Of a stretch of 64,000 nucleotides of DNA, positions 1-8,638 are shown piece by piece; the stretch's first letter is position 1; each line of letters begins with the position of its first letter. The translations under genes and the position numbers were made by a program. A model generated the notes under the pieces. That model did no database searches, was not told the origin of the DNA, and was given only the letters and a program-made list of their open reading frames with translations. Source of the stretch: Labilithrix sp. (GTDB taxonomy: Bacteria; Myxococcota_A; Polyangia; Polyangiales; Polyangiaceae); the NCBI GenBank assembly GCA_019637155.1, contig JAHBWE010000008.1, positions 186,001-250,000 on the forward strand, read 5' to 3'.

Positions 1-387
1 GTCGTGATCGCAGAGCGTGCGCGCGCCGTCGTGGAACAGCGCCGCGCCCCGCGCCGCCGGCGTCCAGCGCGCCGGATCGATGTCGCGCGGCGCCTGGCGC
101 GTGAAGGGCGGGCGCTCGCGGCCAGCGTAGACGTGGATGTCGGGCGCGGCGAAGTCGGCGCCGATCGCGCCGCCCCCGAGCTGCGTGCCGTCGCTCGTGC
201 ACGCGATCGCGCCGCCGCCGCCGGCCGAGACGCAGTGACGCGCGGTGAGCACGAGCCGCGGCGCGACGAGCGTGCCGGTGCACGGGGTCGCGCGATCGGC
301 GGCGGCGTCGTAGTGGAAGAGGAAGACGACGGCGTCCTGCGACGCGTCCGACGGAGCTCCGCCGACGATCGCCGGACGGAGCGTCAA
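1..387 (-). CDS. Trypsin-like (S1) serine protease, N-terminal part, cut by window edge
   Basis: Start of a chymotrypsin-fold serine protease that runs off the left edge after 129 codons. Seen directly: an IVGG motif at residues 7-10 (the usual mature N-terminus), TARHC with the catalytic His at residue 51, and CDHD at residues 126-129, where the catalytic Asp is expected. The Ser motif lies outside the window. The likely start is TTG at 387, overlapping the TGA of the upstream TPR gene, so the two are probably co-transcribed. With this start there is no signal peptide before IVGG, which is odd for a secreted protease; the frame stays open upstream but shows no hydrophobic leader. Family call is secure; the start is not. 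Confidence 0.75.
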   Translation of the reverse strand, partial: MTLRPAIVGGAPSDASQDAVVFLFHYDAAADRATPCTGTLVAPRLVLTARHCVSAGGGGAIACTSDGTQLGGGAIGADFAAPDIHVYAGRERPPFTRQAPRDIDPARWTPAARGAALFHDGARTLCDHD

Positions 388-878
388 TTCGGCTGCCGCC
401 CCGGCCCGCCGTCCATGCTCATCAGGAGGCCCTCGACCTCCATCCGCGTCTCGAGCTCCGGCTTCGATCGGAGGAACGCCTCGAGGTGGCGACGCGCGGA
501 GACGTCGTCGCCGCGCGCGAGGTACGCGAGGCCGAGCGCGTAGAGCACCTCGCCGTCGGTCGGCGCTTGCTCGAGCGCGACGAGGCCCTCCGCGACCGCC
601 CCGCGCGACTCGCCGAGCTTCCGCAGCACGTGCGTGAGCGCGACGCGCGCGCCGAGGTGCTGCGGCGCGAGCTTGAGCGCCGCTTGGTACGCGTCGCGCG
701 CCGGCGGCATCTCGCCGATCTCGTAGAAGGTCTGGCCGAGGTAGAAATACGCGTAGTGGTTCTCCGGATCCTTCGCGAGGACGGCGCGGAGCTCCTCGAG
801 CGCCTCCTTGTAACGCTCCTCGTGGAGGAGCTCGGTGGCTTCTTCGACTGCGGCCCACTTCGCGGCGTCGCGCTCCAT
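384..878 (-). CDS. TPR-repeat protein
   Basis: 164-residue protein made almost wholly of about four tetratricopeptide repeats (roughly residues 10-40, 42-73, 76-107 and 110-142), seen in the spacing of A/L/Y/G residues, as in YAYFYLGQTFYEIGE and EVLYALGLAYLARGD. No signal peptide or membrane segment, so cytoplasmic and probably a protein-protein interaction module. ATG at 878 is preferred because upstream in-frame codons would run into the divergent gene starting at 905. The stop overlaps the start of the protease gene downstream. Partner unknown. Confidence 0.8.
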   Translation of the reverse strand: MERDAAKWAAVEEATELLHEERYKEALEELRAVLAKDPENHYAYFYLGQTFYEIGEMPPARDAYQAALKLAPQHLGARVALTHVLRKLGESRGAVAEGLVALEQAPTDGEVLYALGLAYLARGDDVSARRHLEAFLRSKPELETRMEVEGLLMSMDGGPGRQPN

Positions 879-890
879 GACGTAGGCGAC

Positions 891-896
891 TAGTGT
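891..896 (+). promoter_or_regulatory. TAGTGT -10-like hexamer, possible leaderless start
   Basis: TAGTGT lies 8 nt before the ATG at 905, placing a predicted transcription start at or next to the start codon. No Shine-Dalgarno is visible. One of a series of such sites in this window. Confidence 0.3.
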
Positions 897-904
897 AGCG
901 CGAG

Positions 905-2917
905 ATGGCGGCCGGCCGCGGGCAGACCACACGAATCGAGCCGTGGGGCGTCGTCCTCGCGCTCGCGCTCGGCGCCGCCTTCTGGGTGCCCGCGCTCCCC
1001 GCCGGTCGCGGCTGGTTCCCTGCCCCGCTCGACGACGTGTACATCCACTTCGACTACGCGCGCTCGCTCGGGCAGGGGCATCCGTTCGAGTGGATCGCGG
1101 GACAAGGGTACTCGTCGGGCGAGACGTCGCCGCTCTACGCGCTCGCGCTCGCGCTCGGATGGCTGGCCGGCTTCCGCGGGCGCGCGCTCGGGGTGTGGGC
1201 GGCGATCGTCGCGGTGGCGTCGGTCGCCTCGCTCCTCGGATCGGTGCGGCGGCTCGTGCGTCCGTGCCCGCCGTGGCTCGCCTGGCTCCTCGCGCTCGTG
1301 CCGCTCTCGATCGGCGTCGTCGACTGGGCGCTCTTCAGCGGGATGGAGGTCGCGCTCTTCGCGGCGGCGATCGGCCGCGCGCTCGAGGCGCTCGCCGCGA
1401 CGCGCGCGAGCACGCGCGGCGGACCGACGCGCGAACGGCGGCAATGGACGCTCGGGCTCTGGGGCGCGGCGCTCGTGCTGCTCCGTCCGGAGGCGGTCGT
1501 CCTTGTCGCGGTCTTCGCCGTGATCGCCGCGCGAGGGGCGGGCGCGCGGAGCGGTCTCGTCGCGCTCGCGCGCGCGGCCGCGCCGGGGGCGATCGCGATC
1601 GGCGGCGTGCTCGCCGCGAACCGGCTCGCGACCGGCGACGCGCGCTCGGCCGGCGCGGCGTTGAAGCTGCTCTCGTCGAACCCGTTCCTCTCCGACGAGG
1701 AGCGCGCGCGCGCCTTCGTCGAGAACCTGATCACGTTCTGGGTCAAGGTCGTGCGCGGCGAGCTCGCGGTCACGCCGAAGCTCCTCTTCGTGCTGCCGCT
1801 CCTCGCCGTGCTCGCGCTCGTCCGTCGCGAGCGGCGCGCGCTCGCGGCGGCGTGCGTGACGTCGGCGATCGCGTGGACGGCGCTCGTGACCTGGAACGGC
1901 AACGCGCCGTACCACAACTTCCGCTACTACGCGCCGGCGCTGCTCCTCGTGGGGATCGCCGCGTCGTTCGCGATCGCGAGCGTGCGAAGGCGCGCCCTCG
2001 CCGCCGCGATCGCGCTCGCCGCGATCGGCGTCGCGGCGCCGAAGGTGCCGGGGCAGGTGAAGCACTTCCGCTCCGCGAGCGCGAACATCCGCGATCAACA
2101 CGTCGAGGTCGGGGCGCGCGTCGCGGCGTTCCCCGCCGGCGCGCGCGTGCTCCTCGGCGACGCTGGCGCGATCCCGTACGTGTCGGAGCGCGGGGCGATC
2201 GACGCGCTCGGGCTCGGCGGCTACCGCGGCGTGCCGTTCGTGCGCGCGGCGGTCCACGGCGAGGCGGCGGTGATCGAGCTGATCGAGCGGCTCGATCCCT
2301 CCGCGCGCCCCACCCACCTCGCGCTCTACCCGAACTGGTTCTCGAACCTCACCTCGCGGTTCGGGGTGGAGATCGATCGCGTCACGATCGACGACAACGT
2401 CATCTGCGGGGGCACGACGAAGGGCATCTACCGCGCGGACTGGAGCGCGCTCGACGTGCCGGGGCCGCGCGCGGCGGACGTCGTCGACGAGCTCGACGTG
2501 GCCGACGTCGTCGACGAGGCCGCGCACGACTACACGCCGCCGCTCCCGCACGGAGGATGGACGACGCTCGACGTCCGCGCGGGCCGCTTCGACGGCGGGC
2601 GCACGATCCCGAACGGCGCGCGCGAGTCGTTCGTCGTTCGGGCGAGCGAACCCGGTGCGCTCCTGCTCCGCGTGCGGATCGACGCCGCCGCGCGCGGCAT
2701 CACGCTGCGGTCGGCGCGCGCGACGAAGGAGCTCGAGCTCGAGCCGCCGGCGGACGGCGCGTGGCGCAGCGCGACCGCGACGCTCGACGGCGTGACCGCG
2801 GGCGAGCGCATCACGCTCGAGGCGCACGACGGCGAGTACCGCGACTACCATGTCTGGCTCGAACGGCCCCGCGCCGCATCGCCGGCGACGATCGAGCGCG
2901 ATAAGCTCGCGCGATGA
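905..2917 (+). CDS. GT-C-like integral membrane protein with C-terminal soluble domain
   Basis: 670-residue polytopic membrane protein. The N-terminal loop after the first hydrophobic segment carries DDVYIHFDYAR (Asp43-Asp44), followed by GYSSGE. This resembles the acidic first-loop motif of GT-C glycosyltransferases that use polyprenyl-phosphate sugars (AftB/ArnT-like). About ten hydrophobic segments follow, then a soluble part with NIRDQH, GDAGAI and GLGGY motifs and a C-terminal beta-rich domain ending near DYHVWLERP. A clear paralogue with the same motif order lies at 40385-42751. The stop overlaps the next gene by 4 nt (ATGA). Sugar donor and acceptor are unknown; the transferase role is inferred from fold-like features. 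Confidence 0.6.
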   Translation: MAAGRGQTTRIEPWGVVLALALGAAFWVPALPAGRGWFPAPLDDVYIHFDYARSLGQGHPFEWIAGQGYSSGETSPLYALALALGWLAGFRGRALGVWAAIVAVASVASLLGSVRRLVRPCPPWLAWLLALVPLSIGVVDWALFSGMEVALFAAAIGRALEALAATRASTRGGPTRERRQWTLGLWGAALVLLRPEAVVLVAVFAVIAARGAGARSGLVALARAAAPGAIAIGGVLAANRLATGDARSAGAALKLLSSNPFLSDEERARAFVENLITFWVKVVRGELAVTPKLLFVLPLLAVLALVRRERRALAAACVTSAIAWTALVTWNGNAPYHNFRYYAPALLLVGIAASFAIASVRRRALAAAIALAAIGVAAPKVPGQVKHFRSASANIRDQHVEVGARVAAFPAGARVLLGDAGAIPYVSERGAIDALGLGGYRGVPFVRAAVHGEAAVIELIERLDPSARPTHLALYPNWFSNLTSRFGVEIDRVTIDDNVICGGTTKGIYRADWSALDVPGPRAADVVDELDVADVVDEAAHDYTPPLPHGGWTTLDVRAGRFDGGRTIPNGARESFVVRASEPGALLLRVRIDAAARGITLRSARATKELELEPPADGAWRSATATLDGVTAGERITLEAHDGEYRDYHVWLERPRAASPATIERDKLAR

Positions 2918-3507
2918 GTCGATCGAGCGTCCTGTTCGTGAGCGTCGCGGCGATCGCGTGCTCGGCGGGCGGCGTGACGGGCAAGGCGGACGCGCAGGCG
3001 ATCCTCGACGCGCGGCTCGACCAGGGGCCGGACAACACGTGCGCGCTGCCCGGCTCGCTCCGCAACGTCGGGAGCTTCGGCGTGGACGGCGACGCGCCGG
3101 CGCCGGTCACCGACGGAACGGGGGGCACGGGCGTCGTCTGCACGGTGCGCGACAACGGCGACGCGACGTTCACGATCCACGGCGAGACGTACGTGAACGG
3201 CGAGCGCTGGTTCCTCGTCGACGGCAGGTTCCCCGCGGCGTACGACAAGCAGGCGAACCCGGACGGGGTCGCGCTCCCGGACCTCCGCGTCGCGCTCTTC
3301 GGCGCCGGTCCGCCCGGCGCCGCGACGTACGCGCAGAACGGCGGCTGCCGGCTCGCGTACCTCAGCGACCTCGAGGGCGCCGCCGGCGGCCGCGCGTGGG
3401 CGACGGTGACGTGCCCGCTCGCGCTGCGCGGCGAGCTCGACGCAGGCGATCCCGCGCAGACATGCACCCTCTCGGCGCGCTTCCGCTTCGAGAACTGCGG
3501 CTCCTGA
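2914..3507 (+). CDS. Predicted lipoprotein, function unknown
   Basis: 197 residues with a short signal peptide and a lipobox (AIAC, Cys at about residue 16), so probably a lipid-anchored outer-membrane or periplasmic protein. The mature part has paired cysteines (TCAL, VVCTV, GGC, TCPL, TCTL, ENCG) that suggest disulfides. It starts inside the stop of the GT-C-like gene (ATGA overlap), so the two are translationally coupled. The 221-residue protein at 49681-50346 is a lipoprotein of similar style but not an obvious paralogue. No family recognised. Confidence 0.7.
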   Translation: MSRSSVLFVSVAAIACSAGGVTGKADAQAILDARLDQGPDNTCALPGSLRNVGSFGVDGDAPAPVTDGTGGTGVVCTVRDNGDATFTIHGETYVNGERWFLVDGRFPAAYDKQANPDGVALPDLRVALFGAGPPGAATYAQNGGCRLAYLSDLEGAAGGRAWATVTCPLALRGELDAGDPAQTCTLSARFRFENCGS

Positions 3508-3510
3508 CGG

Positions 3511-3993
3511 TCACGCGTCGTCGCACGCTTCGGCGGCGCGCGCTTCGGCGTCGCGCGGTTCGGCGTCGCGTGATTCGGGGCCGCGTCCGAACATGAAGGC
3601 GTCGCGGATCGCTTGCGGGATGCGGGCGGGACGTGCGGTCGCGAGGTCGACGTAGCCCCACGTCGTCTTGGCGCGAAGGACGGTCGTGCCGTGCTCGTCG
3701 ACGATCTCGGTCGCGCGGACGCACTTCGCCGCCATCGCGCTGTCGATCCAGGTGCGCACCTCGAGACGCGCGCCGCGAACGACGGGACGCAGGTAGTCGA
3801 TCTCCTGGCGCCGCACGACGAACACGCCGCCGATGCGCCGGTACGCCTCGAAGTCGAGGCCCACCGCGGCGGAGTGCGCGACGGCGACGTCTTGCAGCCA
3901 GCGCACGTAGGCCACGTTGTTCGCGTGCTCGAGCTCGTCGATGTCGCCGTCGGCGACGGTCACCGCGATCGTGTGGGTGGGCGTAAGCGGCAT
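3511..3993 (-). CDS. Acyl-CoA thioesterase, 4HBT/hotdog fold (YbgC/FadM-like)
   Basis: 160-residue hotdog-fold thioesterase. The pattern DELEHANNVAYVRWLQ near residues 16-31 is the classic 4HBT motif, followed by RRQEIDYLRPVVRG and the strand RAKTTWGYVD. Such enzymes hydrolyse acyl-CoA or acyl-ACP thioesters in the cytoplasm; the substrate is not predictable. ATG at 3993 is used because it immediately precedes the conserved start of the fold. The last 20 residues (DAEPRDAEARAAEAC style) come from short degenerate GC-rich DNA repeats and look like a non-conserved tail. Tail-to-tail with the lipoprotein gene at 2914. Confidence 0.85.
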   Translation of the reverse strand: MPLTPTHTIAVTVADGDIDELEHANNVAYVRWLQDVAVAHSAAVGLDFEAYRRIGGVFVVRRQEIDYLRPVVRGARLEVRTWIDSAMAAKCVRATEIVDEHGTTVLRAKTTWGYVDLATARPARIPQAIRDAFMFGRGPESRDAEPRDAEARAAEACDDA

Positions 3994-4055
3994 CGAGACG
4001 CACCCTATAGTTGCACCGTCCGCACGGATCATGCTTCTTCTTGAGGGACTGCCGC

Positions 4056-4769
4056 ATGATGACACCCGCCACCCTGCGCCAGCACGTGACGGAGACCATC
4101 TCGACGTTCCGCGAAGTGGTCCTCATGCCGCGCGACATCGCGCCGTCGGTGCCGGCGGGTCTCAAGCACGAGGACGACGTCATCGTGATGGTGCACGGCT
4201 TCTTCGCGAGCGCGGGCGTGTGGCGTCCGATGAAGCGCGCGCTCGCGTACGGCACCGGCGCGCAGGTCGCGAGCTTCTCGCACGCGCCCGGCGTCGGCGT
4301 CGACCGCATCGCGCGGAGCCTCGCGCGCCTCGTCGAGCGCGTGCCGGCGGGGTGCCGCGTGCATCTCATCGGGCACAGCCTCGGCGGCCTCGTCGCGCGC
4401 CACTACGTGCAGGAGCTCGGCGGCCACACGCGCGTCGCGCAGACGATCTCGCTCGGCTCGCCGTTCGGCGGCACCACGCGGGCCCATCCCTTCCCCTTCC
4501 TCGTCGGCCGCGATCTCTCGCATCGCTCGCCGCTGCTCGCGCGCCTCCGCGAGCGCGCGCACGTGCACGACGTCCCGCACACGTCCTTCGTCGGCGACGG
4601 CGACATCATGGTCGTCCCCGCCGAGAGCGCGGTCTTCCCGCGCGGCGACGTCGTCGTGCTCCCCAAGTGCGGGCACAACACGCTCCTCTTCCATCGCGAG
4701 TCGATCGCGCAGGTCGTCGACCGCGTGCGCGCGGTGCAAGAGCAGGCCCGCCGCCTCCGCGAAGGCTGA
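4056..4769 (+). CDS. Alpha/beta-hydrolase, lipase/esterase type
   Basis: 237-residue hydrolase of the triacylglycerol lipase/PGAP1-like type. Oxyanion segment VMVHGFF (44-50), nucleophile elbow GHSLGG (Ser108), a conserved SLGSPFGGT (132-140), Asp within GDGDI (180-184) and His207 in CGHNT. No signal peptide, so probably cytoplasmic or membrane-associated. TTGAGGGA at 4041-4048 is a Shine-Dalgarno at good distance from ATG 4056; a second ATG at 4059 is possible. A TATAGT hexamer at 4006-4011 lies between this gene and the divergent thioesterase. Substrate unknown. Confidence 0.8.
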   Translation: MMTPATLRQHVTETISTFREVVLMPRDIAPSVPAGLKHEDDVIVMVHGFFASAGVWRPMKRALAYGTGAQVASFSHAPGVGVDRIARSLARLVERVPAGCRVHLIGHSLGGLVARHYVQELGGHTRVAQTISLGSPFGGTTRAHPFPFLVGRDLSHRSPLLARLRERAHVHDVPHTSFVGDGDIMVVPAESAVFPRGDVVVLPKCGHNTLLFHRESIAQVVDRVRAVQEQARRLREG

Positions 4770-4852
4770 CGCTCGAGCCGTCGCCGGCGCGCGCCGCGCG
4801 TGCTCGAGCCGATCACCCCGCGCTCGGCCGCGTCGGTGCGGACGGCGAACGA

Positions 4853-6004
4853 TCAGCGTTCGCTCGCTGTCTCCGGCAGGTCCATCGTGCCGACGTATGA
4901 GGCGTCGCGTGCCTCTTGCGTCGGGTCGGCGAGCAGCCGCTCGCGCCATGTGACGCCCGGCGGCGAGCCGTCGACCCAGTGGTAGCTCCGCTCGCGGACG
5001 TCGACGTGCACGTATTGCGTCTTCGGATGCGTGTAGATTCCAATGCCCGCGCGCGGGTACGTCCGCACGTACCTCGCGAGCGCGGACGCGGTGACGCCTT
5101 CGAGCTTGAAGTCGAGCGCCTCGCCGGATCCGTGTTTGCCGTGCGCGCCCCTGCGCCGCGCGCTCACGACGACGATCGGCGCGCCGCCGAAGTGATACGA
5201 GGCGCGGAACACGAGCTGCACGAGCCGCGCGTCGAGCGGCTCGGCGACCTCGCCATTCTCCTGATCCGGCGCGTCGGCGACGCTGGCGGCCACGCGCATG
5301 AGCTCCTTCAACGCCGTGAGCTCCAGCGAGCCGTGATCGCTGTAGAGCCGGAGATCGGCGTGGGCCTCCGTGTTCTGGTTCGTGACGCTCACCGTCGAGA
5401 GCGCCTCACCCCACGGCCTCGGCTCGGCGGGCTCCGCGGTCGTGGGCACCTCCTCCGCGACGTCGACAGGTGGCGGCTCCGCTGCGACGTCGACGTCGGC
5501 ACGCTCGCTCGCGGGCAGTGACGGCGCCGGGACTTCGGCGACCGCCTCGCTCGCGGGCGCATTGGTGGAAGTCGGCGCGTCGATCGAGGCAGACGACGAC
5601 GGCGCGTCATCGCGCGCGGACGCGTCATCGCGCGCGGACGCGTCATCGCGCGCGGACGCGGCGTCGCGCGCGGGCGCGGCGTCGCCCATTCCTGCGAAGA
5701 GCACCACCGCGAGCGCGACACCAGCGCCGCGCAGCAAGAGCCTGCGCCGCTCGCGCACCCCCGCAACGGCTGCATCCGCAAGCGAGACGACGGCGCGCCC
5801 ACCACACGCCAGCGCCTCCGCCGAAGCCCGCTCCGCCCCACCGCGCACCGACGTCAACGCCCCCGCAACCAACCCAAGCTCCAACGACAACACCGCCCCA
5901 ACCCGCGGCTTCGACTCCAGCGGCGACGCCGCCCCAACGCGCGGCGACGCCCCTGCGCGCGACGCTGCCCCTGCGCGGCTGCGGTTGCCTTGGGGTCGGG
6001 GCAT
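4853..6004 (-). CDS. DUF882/M15-family (YcbK-like) peptidoglycan peptidase, membrane-anchored
   Basis: 383 residues: a basic, repetitive N-terminal cytoplasmic part (about 1-90), one membrane segment (GVALAVVLFAGMG), a long Ala/Asp/Ser/Pro linker and a C-terminal M15/DUF882 domain (about 205-370). Candidate zinc ligands are His291 and Asp298 in HGSGEALDF and His333 in YVHVD, the usual arrangement of murein L,D- or D,D-carboxypeptidases. Likely acts on peptidoglycan in the periplasm. The linker is encoded partly by an 18-bp tandem repeat. The N-terminal domain before the membrane segment is longer than usual for the family. Confidence 0.75.
   Translation of the reverse strand: MPRPQGNRSRAGAASRAGASPRVGAASPLESKPRVGAVLSLELGLVAGALTSVRGGAERASAEALACGGRAVVSLADAAVAGVRERRRLLLRGAGVALAVVLFAGMGDAAPARDAASARDDASARDDASARDDAPSSSASIDAPTSTNAPASEAVAEVPAPSLPASERADVDVAAEPPPVDVAEEVPTTAEPAEPRPWGEALSTVSVTNQNTEAHADLRLYSDHGSLELTALKELMRVAASVADAPDQENGEVAEPLDARLVQLVFRASYHFGGAPIVVVSARRRGAHGKHGSGEALDFKLEGVTASALARYVRTYPRAGIGIYTHPKTQYVHVDVRERSYHWVDGSPPGVTWRERLLADPTQEARDASYVGTMDLPETASER
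5604..5657. repeat. 18-bp tandem repeat, three exact units
   Basis: Three identical 18-bp units beginning GCGTCATCGCG, followed by a diverged fourth. In the overlapping minus-strand gene they encode repeated ASARDD hexapeptides in the linker between membrane segment and peptidase domain, so copy-number change would stay in frame. Confidence 0.9.
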
Positions 6005-6061
6005 CGTGGGAGCGTAGCAGCTTGCGGTCGGTGCTTTGGCGAAGTACGAGTCTTCGTCGTC

Positions 6062-6679
6062 ATGGGCGTCCGTGCGCGTGTTTTTGCCGGGATCCTTGGG
6101 GGTGCGTGTATCCTACACGCGGCGCCGGCGCGCGCCGACGTGAGCTCGTTCCTCTCCGGCGGCGGGGGGTACGGCGCGCAGTACAACGACGCGACGAATC
6201 GCTTCCGGCAGACCGGCGCGGCGAGCTTCGGGCTCGGCGTGGGGACCGATCCGCTCCGGCGCGCCGTGCTCGGCGGCATGCTCCGGAGCACCACCTTCTT
6301 CGGCCTCGGAACCGACCTCGGGCTCTCCATCCGCATCGCCACCGGCGGCTTCGCGCGCGGCGACTGGGGGCTCGCGTTCGACGCCGGCGCAGCGTGGCGA
6401 TCGTTCGGCCGCGGCGAATACGGGCGCTGGCCGATCACCGCGCGCATCACCGGCGGCGGACCGTGGGGCCTCCAGCTCGCCGTCGCCGGCGACGTGCTCA
6501 AGGTCGCCGGGAACGACGCGCAGGCGCGCGGCGTCGTCGCGGTGCTGGAGCTCGATCTCCTCCGCCTCACCGTGATGCGCCAAGGATCGAGCGAGAAATG
6601 GTGGCCGAACCCGGCCCCCGCCGGCGGCCGCGTGCAGGAGACCGCGAAGAACGGGCCGCTCGCCGGCCTGTTGTGGTGA
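6062..6679 (+). CDS. Secreted protein, probable outer-membrane beta-barrel
   Basis: 205 residues beginning with a signal peptide (VFAGILGGACILHAAPARA, cleavage after ARA). The rest alternates Gly/aromatic/polar residues, as in TGGFARGDWGLAFDAGAAW and YGRWPITARITGG, typical of outer-membrane beta strands. No recognised family. ATG at 6062 is chosen because it gives the signal peptide. The stop TGA overlaps the GTG start of the DUF72 gene, implying coupling although the two products have no obvious link. Confidence 0.65.
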   Translation: MGVRARVFAGILGGACILHAAPARADVSSFLSGGGGYGAQYNDATNRFRQTGAASFGLGVGTDPLRRAVLGGMLRSTTFFGLGTDLGLSIRIATGGFARGDWGLAFDAGAAWRSFGRGEYGRWPITARITGGGPWGLQLAVAGDVLKVAGNDAQARGVVAVLELDLLRLTVMRQGSSEKWWPNPAPAGGRVQETAKNGPLAGLLW

Positions 6680-7680
6680 AGGACGACGACCAGCTCGGCC
6701 TCTTCGCAGGGGACACGTCGCCCCTCATCGAGCCTCACGTCGAAGAAGAAGACCGCGCGCTCGCGGCGCGCGTCCCGTCGTTCATCCGCTTCGGATCGAG
6801 CAGCTGGTCGTTCCCCGGCTGGGCCGGCATCGTCTGGAAAGGCACCCCCTCCGAGACCGACCTCGCGCAGCGCGGGCTCGCCGCGTACGCGCAGCACCCG
6901 CTCCTCCGCACCGTCGGCATGGACCGCACGCACTACCGGCCGCTCCGCGACGAGGACCTCGCGGAGTACAAAGCGCAGGTCGACGAAGCGAAGACGCTCG
7001 CGCCGGGGCTCCCGCCCTTCCGCGTCGTCTCGAAGATCTGGGACGAGGTCACGACCGCGGTGTTCCCCTCCCATCCGCGGTACGGCGCGCGCGCCGGTGC
7101 GCGAAACCCCGCCTTCCTCGACGCGGAGACGTTCCGGCGCGACGTGCTCGCGCCCTACCGGCGCGCGGGGGCGACGGGGCCGTTCGTGTTCGAGCTCACG
7201 CCGATGCCGAGCGGCACCTTCGACGAGCGCGCCTTCGTCGCGCGCGTCGACGCGTTCATCGCCACGCTCCCGGCCGGGCATCGCTTCGCGTTCGAGCTGC
7301 GCAACCCCGAGCTCTTCGGGACGCGCTGGCTCGACATGCTGCGCGCGAACGGCGTCGCCCACGTCTTCAACTACTGGACGGCGATGCCGTCGTTGCGCCT
7401 TCAGCTCCGCGCCGGCAGCCCGACCGCGTCGTTCGTCGTCGTGCGCCTGATGCTGCCGCCGTACACGCGCTACGCGCAGCGGAAGGCGGAGCTCGCCCCG
7501 TTCGATCGCGTCGTCGAGCCGCAGGAAGAGATGCGCGAGGACGTCGTCGCGATCCTGCACGCCGCGTCGGAGGCAGGATGTGGGGAAGCCTTCGTCCTCG
7601 TGAGCAACACGGCGGAAGGGTGCTCCCCGCTCACGATCCGCGAGCTCGCGCGGCGAACCGCTCGCGTGTTCCGCCGCTGA
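6676..7680 (+). CDS. DUF72 (YecE-like) protein
   Basis: 334-residue TIM-barrel DUF72 protein. Typical features: the opening strand FIRFGSSSWSFPGW (about residues 36-49), a Phe-x-Phe-Glu-Leu strand (FVFELTPMP), FAFELRNPELF and a late aromatic segment MLPPYTRY. Biochemical role of the family is unknown. The GTG at 6676 sharing bases with the upstream TGA (GTGA) is the likely start; a GTG at 6673 is equally in frame. N-terminal 30 residues (LGLFAGDT style) are an acidic extension. Cytoplasmic. Confidence 0.85.
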   Translation: MKDDDQLGLFAGDTSPLIEPHVEEEDRALAARVPSFIRFGSSSWSFPGWAGIVWKGTPSETDLAQRGLAAYAQHPLLRTVGMDRTHYRPLRDEDLAEYKAQVDEAKTLAPGLPPFRVVSKIWDEVTTAVFPSHPRYGARAGARNPAFLDAETFRRDVLAPYRRAGATGPFVFELTPMPSGTFDERAFVARVDAFIATLPAGHRFAFELRNPELFGTRWLDMLRANGVAHVFNYWTAMPSLRLQLRAGSPTASFVVVRLMLPPYTRYAQRKAELAPFDRVVEPQEEMREDVVAILHAASEAGCGEAFVLVSNTAEGCSPLTIRELARRTARVFRR

Positions 7681-7693
7681 AGGCGGAGACGCT

Positions 7694-8632
7694 ATGCTGT
7701 GGGCCATGCTTCGCAACTCGCTTCTCTCCGGCGTGGCCGTCTTCGTTCTTGCCCTCATCGCGTGCAAAGGCTCGACCGAGCCCGACGCGACCTCCACGTC
7801 GTCGAGCAGCGGCGGCGAGCCCGCCTCGTCCGGCGGCAGCTCGAACGGGAGCAACGGGAACGGCAGCACGAGCACGACCAGCAGCGGGTCGAGCGGGAAC
7901 CCGCCGCCCTCGAACGACGTCGTCATCTCGGACGAGAGCGTCGACGTCGACGGCACGCCGCGCGCCTACAAGCTGGTCGCGCCGAAGGACTACGACGAGG
8001 CGAGGGCGTACCCGCTCATCGTCGCGATGCACGGTGACGGCCAGGACGCCGGTGGCTTCATCGGCTTCAGCGGGCTCACCAACGTCGCCGGCACCGAAGC
8101 GGTGATGGCGTTCACCGATCAGTCGCTCGACCTCACGACCTACTACGACAACAACAAGGACCAGAAGATGGTCCCCGCGATCATCGCCGCGGTGAAGGGC
8201 AAGCGGAACATCGACGCCGGGAAGATCTGGGGCTTCGGCTACAGCAAGGGCGCGTTCCAGATCGGCGAGCTCCTCTGCAGCGGGAAGGACATCTTCACCG
8301 CCGTCGCGGTCCACCAGGGCGGCGCGCCGCAAGACAAGGACGGCGACGGGAACGGCGACTGCTGGAATCCGGTGAAGGTCCCGATGTTCGTCCTCGGCGG
8401 CGGGAACGACAAGGACATCGGCAGCGAGTACTACGCGCAGTTCTTCGCCGGCATCCACGGCTGCGACAACCCCTTCGGCGCGCGCACCAAGGCGAGCCCC
8501 GACATCTGCGAGAAGTTCAACGGGTGCGACGCGGGAAAGCCCCTCCTCTTCTGCGAGGCCCCGGGCGTGCCGCACTACCCGATCTACGAGAAGTCGGCCG
8601 AGCTCTCCGTGGCCTGGTTCAAGACGCTCTGA
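7694..8632 (+). CDS. Lipoprotein esterase, PHB depolymerase/LpqC-like alpha/beta-hydrolase
   Basis: 312 residues: signal peptide ending in the lipobox LIAC (Cys at about 24), a Ser/Gly/Asn-rich linker of some 40 residues, then an alpha/beta-hydrolase domain. Visible are IVAMHGDG (oxyanion region), the nucleophile elbow GFGYSKGAF, and PHYP near the end with the probable catalytic His. Similar to secreted polyhydroxybutyrate depolymerase/feruloyl-esterase-like enzymes; substrate unknown. GGAG at 7684-7687 before ATG 7694 supports this start; an ATG at 7706 is an alternative. Confidence 0.8.
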   Translation: MLWAMLRNSLLSGVAVFVLALIACKGSTEPDATSTSSSSGGEPASSGGSSNGSNGNGSTSTTSSGSSGNPPPSNDVVISDESVDVDGTPRAYKLVAPKDYDEARAYPLIVAMHGDGQDAGGFIGFSGLTNVAGTEAVMAFTDQSLDLTTYYDNNKDQKMVPAIIAAVKGKRNIDAGKIWGFGYSKGAFQIGELLCSGKDIFTAVAVHQGGAPQDKDGDGNGDCWNPVKVPMFVLGGGNDKDIGSEYYAQFFAGIHGCDNPFGARTKASPDICEKFNGCDAGKPLLFCEAPGVPHYPIYEKSAELSVAWFKTL

Positions 8633-8638
8633 CGTTCG

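Noticed and set aside
890-2851. 653-codon open frame on the minus strand opposite the GT-C-like gene
   Set aside because: Composition is Arg-rich and repetitive and has no motif; the plus-strand frame has clear membrane segments and conserved motifs.
5604-5657. CRISPR-like array
   Set aside because: Units are 18 bp, contiguous and without spacers; they encode a protein linker. No CRISPR array was seen in the window.
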